This document shows positions 55,841 through 64,000 of a stretch of 64,000 bases of DNA, one piece after another. The position numbers and the translations under genes were made by a program. The number at the start of each line of letters is the position of its first letter. Position 1 is the stretch's first letter. Source of the stretch: Tulasnella sp. 424 (taxonomy: Eukaryota; Basidiomycota; Agaricomycetes; Cantharellales; Tulasnellaceae). The notes under the pieces are model-generated. The model was not told the DNA's origin. It made no database searches and saw only the letters and a list, made by a program, of their open reading frames with translations. Where the stretch lies: positions 558,001 to 622,000 of the forward strand of contig WSUB01000002.1 in the NCBI GenBank assembly GCA_019633425.1. The letters are read 5' to 3'.

Positions 55841-57782
55841 GATGAAAACCTTTCTTCAATGAATGTACTTGGGTGTCGAGTATATAGCAGGTGAGGATGG
55901 TAGTGGAGCTTGTTTATGGGGGAGTCGCGTGCAGCTACGTACTTGGAGCACGGGCGCGAATTGAAATTTCGACGAGGACTGGGCGGGTTGCTCAAGAGTT
56001 TTCTTGCCAGCAAGGTCAGGCTTGGCTTTTATACCTGAGCTGAGGCAGTGAAAACGGCGTCTCAGAGGGGATCTGTGAGCGCTTGGTGGTGGAACAAGAG
56101 CAAGGGTCATCCGGATCAGAGGACACTTTATTACCTCTCCGGAACAGGGGCTCTTCGGCCTTTGAAACACTCTAACGAAATTTCTCATCGTCCGAAAGCA
56201 CGCAATCCCATGTGCTACTCTCCGTGTAAGCCTAAACCCGCGGATTATAAACGAGATGGGGGGTACCAAGGGAACTGTCGAGTATCTTATCAGCTCCAAT
56301 AAGGAAAATATCAGCCCTTCACAAAGTATATTAAGGTTGGCATGAAGTTCACCGGACCCTCGGCCGTACGAGCGACCACAAGGACTCAACTCTGTCCGTG
56401 CGATGAGAACGGTAGGACCGTAAAACCTCGGTCGGTCAGTGTTCGAGACCTTCATATGAAATTGTGCCAGTGAACCAGTTGTTCAACGTCTCCTGAAACC
56501 TTCCCTGAGATGATTATCCTCGGTCCGACACCCCACTATTCTCAATCCGTCGCACACCTAGACCGTCGCTCCAGCCATTCATGCCAGGCTGATAAGGCCA
56601 CCTAAAGCTGTTCTTTGGTATGAAACGCCAGCGTTCAGCCTAGATGCGCGGCTTGGAGATTCGCTCACCCGATTGGGAAATCGCCCGCAAGAGGTTCGCG
56701 AGCTCACCCGTAACAAGTGTGCCCGAAAGGCACGTTCTAAGCGGCGAAAGCGGCTTTATTTTATGTTTCAAAGCAAGTGGTTTCGGGGTTGCGGCTCGGT
56801 AGTCGGGTCGACACGCGCTTTTGGTGCTCTACATGCCTAAAGGACTTTCGCCTTGGGCACAGGTCGAACTCTCCAGCCGAGCACCAACTGACCGCTAGGT
56901 TCCATCGTGGATAATGTCTGGAGATGGTACCCCAATTCTGGCCGCACAGCGTAACTGAATGTTGGGCGTTTTTGGTCAGGCTCTCAGCTCAGCCGCTGGT
57001 TCCGCAACCACCGAAGCCTCACCCCGTCCCGTCGGCTCATCGACGCTATGCGTAGTTTTCCTTTCACTTGTGAATCAGGTATTCGAACTGACGGACGATT
57101 GTTCGTCCTGAGTGTCAGCGAGTGGCGGCCACAGGATGAGATTTTCGACAACTTCTCCACTGCACGGAGCTAATTGGATCGCGTCTCGTTCGGTAAGCTG
57201 GGCACCCATACACAGACAATTCTCAAGAAGGTCCGAGGGGAAAGCCCCCTAGCCCCTGCTGTATTCTGCACGTTCTTTCAAGGGAGTGGTCGGCAAGTCT
57301 CTCCACCCAAAAGTCTCATCGCGCAGTTCGCATTCAAATCCCTACCATAAAACCCATGCAATAGGATAGACTTATAAAGTTATTCTGAGCTTGTGAACAG
57401 CCATATAACGCCACTACTCTTTCACCACAGGTTTCAGAGTGCCGGCTTCGACGGCGGACCCGAGGCTTCGGGGACCATAGCTCACGTGCCCAGACTCCTT
57501 ACTGCATTGCACCAACTGTCAAGCCAACGATTCATACCTCATGTCGAGGCGGAGCAAGAGGCATATCCTGGTCATTTGTGAGGCTTTGGAGGGGTTTACG
57601 TACGAAAATCAAATACGGGACTTTGTCAGAGCCGTTGTTCCTGTTTCGCACGTGTTGTCCGACCACCATCCATCTGCCTGCCCTCTCGTTTCCGTCCCCC
57701 GACAACAGCATTGCGTACAGCCAGCCCACTGCGGACGTCAAATCCTCGGGGCTGCCTGCAGGACAACCTAAAGCCGTATCTC
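55841..57782. other. 1.9-kb gene-poor spacer between NMA1 and Smr gene
   Basis: Both strands were read. A minus-strand frame of 199 codons (55856-56455) covers the NMA1 leader and lacks any family feature, so it is not called. No tRNA or repeat was recognised. The right end has the TATA element of the Smr gene. Confidence 0.4.
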
Positions 57783-57791
57783 CTATAAAGG
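57783..57791 (+). promoter_or_regulatory. TATA box of Smr-domain gene
   Basis: CTATAAAGG lies 111 bp upstream of the ATG at 57902 and is followed by a T/C-rich leader. Confidence 0.5.
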
Positions 57792-57901
57792 ATACCCAGA
57801 CAAACCCGGACCGTACAGACCAAACTTCCCTATTTCATACCTTACAGCTCTTTCCCTCTTCTTTTACCCTTCATTATAATACTTTCTCTTGAAAACACAA
57901 C

Positions 57902-59205
57902 ATGGGATTCTTGAAGTCTCTCATTAACCTCTTCTGCGGCGGGCCCGGGAAACCCCAGATTGATGACACTCGACCGGATTCCGTCTTCCAAGTTTACCCT
58001 CCCCAACAAGAGGCGCAGCCTCAGTATCAGCGACCTCAATACCAGTCACAGCCTCAACAAAAACCGCAGTATCAACAACCAGCGTACCAGCAACCGCAAT
58101 ATCAACAGCCAGCTTACCAGCAGCCTCAACCGGTTCAAAATCAATATCCTCCCTCCAGACCCCAACAACAGCCACCCTTCAAACTATCTCAGGCACCTCC
58201 TCCCGGTCATCGCCCCCATCACAAGCCCCACGAGCAGAAGACTCAAGAGCCGAAACCTCAAACCTCAAGACCACCAGAGCCCAAGTACTCTGAGCCGAAA
58301 CCGTCGCAGCGACCTTCCCAGTCCCCTCCCCCTTCAACCAGCCCTCCTCAAAAGGTCTACCAGTCGCAGCCTGCTGCGACTCACAAGCCCCTTCAAAAGC
58401 GTTACGTAAGTTTTCTCTCAACATTACATCCTCTTCGTGAAAACTCATACTCTCGTATCTTGATAGGACGATAATGCCGTCAACCAGGCCAACCCTCATT
58501 ACAAGAATCTTCGAGCTCAAGCTCATTCTGAAGGTGATGCTATGGCACGATGCTTCCGTGAAAGCCAGGAGGCGTACCGGTCTGGTGACGGTGGTCGAGC
58601 CAAGGACCTCAGCAATGAAGGGAAGCGGCACCAGTCTGAGATGGATAGACTAAACAAGGAAGCCAGCAACTGGATCTTTGAACGTGAGTGATAATTTCAC
58701 AAAGTTTCTGGTACTGGTTTACTGACTTGCGAGTCGCTCTCTCAGAAAATAATCTCGATTCTGGGGCTGACGAGATTGACCTTCACGGTCTCTACGTCAA
58801 GGAAGCCATCGACCATACGGAACGGTCCATTATTGCGGCCCAAAGTCGCGGCGACCACCAGATTCGCCTTATCGTCGGAAAGGTACATCGACCCTTTCCC
58901 CAGGCCTCCTTTTATTCGTTCTAACCCTATTGATCTGATCCACCAGGGACTACATTCTCAAGGATCTGTAGCGAAGCTCAAGCCAGCTATTGAAGAACTC
59001 ATGGCTAAGTACGTCGGTGGTCTTTGCAGCTATTACCTGCAAGGACCGTCGTCGCTGACTCTTTCAACCTTATAGGCATCAGCTCGCTTGTCAATTAGAC
59101 CCCAGCAACGCCGGTGTCCTCATCGTGACACTCAACGAGGGCAGCGGAATGGGAGCCGACGAAATTACCCGAAGGATCGAAGACGACCAATGCTCTATCA
59201 TGTAA
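57902..59205 (+). CDS. Smr-domain protein with DUF1771 and Pro/Gln-rich N-terminus
   Basis: The ATG at 57902 starts MGFLKSLINLFCGGPGKPQI. About 150 residues of Pro/Gln/Tyr repeats follow (units like YQQPAYQQPQ), encoded without interruption. After an intron come HYKNLRAQAHSEGDAMARCF and GDGGRAKDLSNEGKRHQSEM, a DUF1771 helix pair. The Smr domain is EIDLHGLYVKEAIDHTERSI and IRLIVGKGLHSQGSVAKLKP, carrying the conserved LDLHGxxxxEA and GxGxHS motifs as variants (IDLHG, GKGLHS). It ends GVLIVTLNEGSG near the stop at 59205. Smr domains act as nucleases or nucleic-acid binders. Similar basidiomycete proteins exist but the role is not known to me. Confidence 0.85.
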
Positions 59206-59419
59206 AACAAGAGAAGTCGTTTAGACTTACATCAATATCGACGGACATTGGGCGACTGGATTCGCTCTGTATGTACCCCGGCCGGAACTTTATGGATGGA
59301 AAAACAATGTATATGTATCTAGATGTACAAAATACAACAACGTTCAAATCGTCTTGTCACTGCAGTCATGATTTTGGGAACTCGGGTAGATCATCATCCG
59401 AGTCTCTGGTAGCAGACCG

Positions 59420-60656
59420 CTAGCTCGCAGCGTTTCCTTTAGACTTTTTGTCCTTTTTCTTCTTTTTAACTGGTGGCGGAGACGGAGGGCGTTCTTCCTC
59501 TTCTTCTTCAGATTCACTTGGAGGCTGTACAGGGTGTGGTCCAGGTGAAGGAGCTGTAGCCTCCTGATGCCGTGGATCGAGAGGGTCGGGTTGTAGTGAA
59601 CCGATCAACGAAATCATTTGGTTAGCAAGGATCATGCTATATGTAGTTCGTATAAATTAGTAATGTAATCAAAGCGAGCGGAGTGGTCGAGCTCACCCAA
59701 CGACAGTGAATTGAACCATCAGATTGGATCCGCCTACTCTCTCGCGGGTAGTCCGTTTGACCCATCTCCCCATAGCGTCGATTTGAGGATCGTCAACTGT
59801 TGACTCAAGCCGGTCCGGCGTTGAATCTTTCAAAGTCTCATCACCATCCAGGGCTTCTGGCTCATCATCCGTACGCAATGTTCTGCTCCCGCTCCCGTTT
59901 ACTGGTCCATCATGCTCGTTGGTTTGATAGTCGAATTCGTATTCGGCATCAGGAATGTGTCGGGCGGGTATTGAGACGTTGAAGGTGCGATTGACCAATA
60001 AGGCGATGTGATCGGGGGAGAAAAGAATTACTTGACCGGCTATGGGAGGACGAACGGCAAGCTCAGGCGCCGTCCATCACACTACCCCGTAGGAGGTGAA
60101 CTCACTGAGACGCATTCCAACTTTTGGGCTCCAGACAAGCGCGTCAAATCCGACGTCACATATACTAAACGGGCATTCGTTCAGGATTTGCGCCGCATCG
60201 TTGAGAAACCGTATATTCGAGTGCGACAGGACGACGCCCTTGAGAGAAGGTACGTGCCTTCACTCCAAACCAATCCATGTGAGCTGAAGGTGCTTAAGAG
60301 CATAACGAGGGGTCGAGGACGTACTTCATGACCATTGAATCAAGCATTTCTTCGACGCCTGCCAGGGGTTGTGTAGCGAATACGGGAGGTATCGACAGCC
60401 GAGTCGACGCTGAGACAACTACAAAAGCTGAAGCATCGTCTTCCATCTTTCTCTTGCCTTTCCCCTTCGATGCATGATGACCGTTCACTTCCAGGGGAGG
60501 TGCTTCGAGCTCTGCGTGTCGATGCTTGTCCTTGGATTTCTTTTTCTTCTTGTGATGATGAGACTCCTCAACCAAATGAGAGTCTGAAGGTCTTTCCTTC
60601 CGTTTCTTGTGCTTATGAGGCGATGATGTACTCCCGTTCGCTGCAGTGGTGGCCAT
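59420..60656 (-). CDS. RPA43: RNA polymerase I subunit RPA43
   Basis: RPA43 forms the stalk of RNA polymerase I with RPA14 and contacts Rrn3. The start at 60656 is MATTAANGSTSSPHKHKKRK, a Lys/His-rich leader. ASAFVVVSASTRLSIPPVFA and GVEEMLDSMVMKY are the tip-domain start. An intron joins GVVLSHSNIRFLNDAAQILN and CPFSICDVGFDALVWSP. A second joins GQVILFSPDHIALLVNRTFN and VSIPARHIPD, the OB-fold part with the SIP.xHIP signature. A third joins MILANQMISLIGSLQPDPLD, and the C-terminus is acidic then Lys-rich (VKKKKKDKKSKG). Three to four exons, complete. It starts 160 bp from the divergent PAM16 start. Confidence 0.86.
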
Positions 60657-60816
60657 GACGCTGGGCAGGGCGAGCGAGAGCAGTCGAAACTGAAGCGCTG
60701 AGAAATTTTGCGGGTTCGCCGCAATTCAGGGACATTCGCCGAAACAGCCTCTCCCAAATATTTCATACCCCTTTCGACCTTGACTGGCATCGAAAACCAT
60801 CCCCAGGCTACTTTAG

Positions 60817-61500
60817 ATGGTACGGAACAGTTTCTGATACGTTATATATTGCTGACATCGTGGTTCTCTCCATGTAGTCTTCTCCTCGAGTAATAGTCCA
60901 AATTGCCATCGCCGGCGCACAGATTTTGAGCAAGGCTTTCCTAGCGGCCGGTCGTCAGGCCGTTGCAAGTAAGTGACGACCTCCTCGTGTGTAATCACCG
61001 TAATAACGCATTTGCATCATGTAACAGATGCGAAGCACAGACCTGGCGCGGCTGAAGAGGCTGCCGGAGTGCGAGGGGCCGACGGCTTGACGCAGACACA
61101 CCGAATGACCGTGGACGAGGCTCACCTCATTCTCAACGTCAAGCGAGGAGATCCACTATCCCAGATCCTCAAGGTAGCGTTCTAAGCCCATTTGGTTCAG
61201 ACGACGCGAGCGAACGAACACATTGCCTTTCTCCAGAACTACGAGACGCTCTTCAAGGCGAATTCACCACCTGAGCCACCAACGGCCCAAGCGACGGCGG
61301 CGGCCGGTGCACGCAGCAAGGGGGCAGCCCAACGCTTCCACTCTCACTACATCCAATCCAAAGTGGTGCGAGCCAAAGAGCGGATAGAAGCCGAGTTTGA
61401 AATACAACAGGAGGCAGAAAACGCACAGCGGGCAGGCGAGCAGCCGACGGACTCTACAGGTGCACCACCACCACCGAACCCACCACCATCCTCCTCGTGA
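60817..61500 (+). CDS. PAM16: PAM16/TIM16, subunit of the mitochondrial import motor
   Basis: Pam16 is the J-like partner that controls Pam18 and mtHsp70 at the TIM23 channel. The start codon stands alone as an exon: ATG at 60817-60819 is followed at once by gtacgg...tgtag. The next exon reads SSPRVIVQIAIAGAQILSKA and FLAAGRQAVA. After another intron come NAKHRPGAAEEAAG, RMTVDEAHLILNVKRGDPLS and QILK; after a third, NYETLFKANSPP. The segment HSHYIQSKVVRAKERIEAE is the conserved end of the J-like domain, in which the HPD of true J proteins is absent as expected. A Pro-rich tail ends at 61500. The alternative of a longer first exon is excluded by stops. Family identity is firm. Confidence 0.86.
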
Positions 61501-62117
61501 GGATGACGATTTGGAGGGGTTAGGTGTATTTATGTATGGTGTGTCCATGACTATTCTAACTCCTTTTTTGACCTCAAAACTTATCCATTGCGTTGCTCAG
61601 ATTACTAGAGGATAGCCTAATATTCATCGGTGTCGCTCACCCACTTCGCTCTATCGCTCACCCATTTCGCTCTGTTGCACATTACTTGAAACGCTCGGAA
61701 GCTCTTCTGGACTGGGTGATCCATCTCTAGGCAGGCGATGGATTTCGTTCACGTTTGATCCTTCCCGTGATATCATAGTGCAATAGGACCAGGCCGCTGA
61801 ATTCCCCTCTCAGACGAAGAGCACTCGAATATAACTGGCAACGGTAATATTGAACTCGATCGATACGGAAAATACGTGATACATATCTACATGCAGGTTC
61901 AGAAACACTACGATCAAGGTCCGTCGTATATATGTTATGGGGAGGTGTGAAAGATTGGAAGGAGAGAGAAGATTAATGTTACCAAGCTCTATAAATCAGA
62001 GCTGCAAGAGGGAGACTACGAACGAACGAGGAGTTCAAAGCGGAGAGGGAGAAATAATAGGTGGGGAAGGGGAAAGGACTCGGGGCAGCCACAAACAGCG
62101 AACAGGGGATTAGCTTT
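61501..62117. other. convergent spacer, PAM16 / membrane-protein gene
   Basis: About 0.6 kb between convergent stops with no recognisable gene. A direct repeat of about 20 nt (cgctcacccayttcgctctr) occurs near 61634-61674. Confidence 0.4.
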
Positions 62118-63605
62118 TTATCGCTTCTCGTTCGCAGCGCCGGTGGCACCCTTGGTGGTAAGGTCCTGGGCAAAGCCCACGCGAGGAGCCTCTGGTAGCT
62201 TGACCTGAGCGTGTTCGCTGCGAGTGTAACGGACGGCACCACCATTCTCAGACTCGCTTCCGGTCTCATCCACATCCGACTCGTATTCCTTGGAGCCAGG
62301 CAAGTCGCGGTTATCCGTCCTATGGAAGAAAGGGAGGTAAGCATTTGTAAGAAAGGGAGATTGAAGGAGGGACATACGTAGTGTAGGCCTCCATGGAGAT
62401 GTGGACACCCTCGTTCAAGCTCTTGGTCACGCCGAGACGGGAGTTCTTGCCGAAGGGACTCTCGCCGGTGGTCGCTCCACTTGCACGAGGGTTACCCGCG
62501 GTCAGGCCGGGTCGGTGACCTTCACCGTGTGTACTATGGCAGAACCGGGGTAAGCTTTAAGCCTCGAGTCCGAGGTAGAAACGCTATACTCACGGAAGGT
62601 AAACTTCCTTGGAAGCCCAAGTCGAAAGCCTGACGAAGCCACGGCAAGCGACAATGGAGGAAGCAACTGCCGCCGGAACAGTAGCTATGATGTTCATAGC
62701 GGGGTTGAGGTCCAAGAGAAGGAAGACGGTGGCGACGCAATTGGCAGTGAAAGCGACGACGAAATACACGATACCGTCCTGGAAGAGGAGGGACCAAAGA
62801 TCGGAGCGACCAGAAGTCCGGATGAGACCGATGGAAGACACCAGCAGAACAAGTAGGTCATATGCCATAGCTAGAGATTGTTTCGTGAGCGGGGTGCCGC
62901 AGATTGATGCGAATGAACTTACTGTAAACGTAGATCAAATCCAAGAAGACGGGTACGGTGTCCGTAACAACACAAGCCTTGGCAACGTCAGACCATGATG
63001 CGCGAACGGTAATGACACCGTGGAGGAGAATACCCCATTCTGTGTAAAAGAGCCTCTGTCAGCCCATCTTTCCAGCAGTGGCTGAGCGGAATCACTCACG
63101 GCCGAGGGAAAGAATACACAGAGGGATGACGACCTTAAGATTCCGGCTCCAAACCGCAATGGTACGGAGCATCAAAAGGGTCGAGGCAGTAGCAATCGCG
63201 ATGTTGCCCAACAACTGGTTAAAGACATAGAGCGCCTGGCAGTTCATCTTCGTTGTCGAGTTGAGGGCGATGTTACTGGGAACGGTTGACATAAGACGAT
63301 TGGCTGATTCACTCGGTAAAGATTGTACTCACATGCCAATGAGAGAGAAGAAAAGAGAGTAACGACAGGCGAAGTAGAAGACCATGGGATACTTGAACTT
63401 CCTCTTGCCCATGAAGATGCTCAAATCATAGGGTAGAGTGAGGATGACCTCCCAGCCGTAAAGGCCGACGCAGACGAGCATCAACTTTTGGAAGATGCCT
63501 AGGGATGGCGTATACATGTTAGCGTCAAGGAAGCGGCGAAACAGAGTGCGCCGGAAACGCACCGGCGTCTTCCTGAATGCGGGCAGGATCCATCCAGTTA
63601 ACCAT
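62118..63605 (-). CDS. multi-spanning membrane protein, agaricomycete DUF6533/6534-like
   Basis: The start at 63605 is MVNWMDPARIQEDAG. An intron leads to IFQKLMLVCVGLYGWEVILT, then KYPMVFYFACRYSLFFSLIG. After further introns come MNCQALYVFNQLLGNIAIAT and ASTLLMLRTIAVWSRNLKVV, then WGILLHGVITV and YDLLVLLVSSIGLIRT. DGIVYFVVAFTANCVATVFL and a cytosolic tail ending near EAPRVGFAQDLTTKG follow. This gives about seven membrane helices and a polar C-terminus. The RTIAVWSRNLKV and LLFQDGIVYFVV patterns resemble the very large agaricomycete family annotated with DUF6533/6534, which is of unknown function and somewhat receptor-like. Stop at 62118. No ligand or signalling role can be claimed. Confidence 0.78.
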
Positions 63606-64000
63606 GGTGGCGGACTAGTGCGAAGGTTTGATGGGAAAGGAGCTGGAGAGTTAGGTGTGAGGGTGCGGAAGTGGGAAGGAGAGGATTAATCGACTTGGGG
63701 GGATTTGCCAGTGAGTGAAAGACACAGCTCAGAAGCCATGCCACGCTTTATATCTCGATTTCCACCATTAATCCAAGCCTTCAGTACAGCCCATGAGGCG
63801 CATCCGAAGTATTGCAACTGAATGGGATTGTTGCATCGGCTGTACATGATTGGCTGAAAGAGCATAAAAGGGAGAAGAGGAGAACAACGCCATGCCCAAA
63901 TTTCGTTGTGCACCCATTTGGACGAGCGAATCGGGTAGGACTTCCCTTTGCTTTGTTTCCAATCTGGTATGTTAATCTGAGCCCTGACAGCCAGCGACCA
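63606..64000. other. promoter region of membrane-protein gene
   Basis: About 0.4 kb to the window edge, upstream of the minus-strand membrane-protein gene. No further gene was recognised. Confidence 0.35.

Noticed and set aside
55856..56455. 199-codon frame on the minus strand upstream of NMN adenylyltransferase
   Set aside because: No family features, lies over the leader/promoter of the downstream gene and reads like translated intergenic DNA.
1..64000. Transposons, CRISPR arrays, rRNA genes or integrated viral genes
   Set aside because: None recognised: no transposase, reverse transcriptase, regular spaced repeats, rRNA core motifs or viral proteins were seen on either strand.

Overview
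This window looks like nuclear DNA of a filamentous basidiomycete, probably an agaricomycete. The genes are dense and broken by many introns of about 45-110 nt with GT...AG ends and CTAAC/CTGAC-like branch sites. Intergenic spacers are short, promoters are pyrimidine-rich with occasional TATA boxes, and the proteins are typical fungal housekeeping proteins. No phage, plasmid, CRISPR array or intact transposon was seen. Coordinates span start codon to stop codon including introns. Splice sites were read by eye, choosing junctions that restore frame and conserved motifs.

Layout. 0-9 kb: the 5' part of an EXO70 exocyst gene (-), a Ser/Pro-rich unknown (+), a CLASP-type microtubule protein (-) and a complete taspase-like threonine protease (-). 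9-21 kb: a large Wee1 kinase gene (+), a classical short-chain dehydrogenase (+), a homeodomain transcription factor with a polyQ tail (+) and mitochondrial ribosomal protein uS9m (+). 21-27 kb is the odd part. It holds two colinear remnants of an extended-SDR reductase on the + strand. Between them lie a coiled-coil gene and an antisense, frameshifted remnant of a Cu/Zn superoxide-dismutase-like gene. 27-35 kb: a ubiquitin-like/BAG co-chaperone, APC11, a 12-13-exon aldo-keto reductase, a site-2 protease and an RBM18-like RRM protein. 34.7-39.2 kb is a long gene-poor spacer before a short unknown protein. 40-49 kb is a run of five RNA-processing genes: SEN54, an RS-rich protein, RPP30/RPP1, a UTP16/BUD21-like protein and RBM25/SNU71. 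They are arranged as alternating convergent and divergent pairs. 49-56 kb: YKT6 SNARE, a MYND-finger protein, an intron-containing tRNA-Ile(AAU) with a tandem duplicate of its 3' half, and NMN adenylyltransferase. 57.9-64 kb: an Smr-domain protein, RPA43, PAM16 and a multi-spanning membrane protein.

Most genes are core cell-biology functions: cell-cycle control (Wee1, APC11), membrane traffic (EXO70, YKT6), RNA maturation, NAD synthesis, mitochondrial import and translation, and membrane-regulated proteolysis (S2P). I did not find a convincing undescribed system. The most interesting items are the decayed 21-26 kb island, stop-free in-frame introns (one inside the homeodomain recognition helix), a one-codon first exon in PAM16, the tRNA-derived tandem duplication, and the RNA-processing neighbourhood with very short shared promoters.
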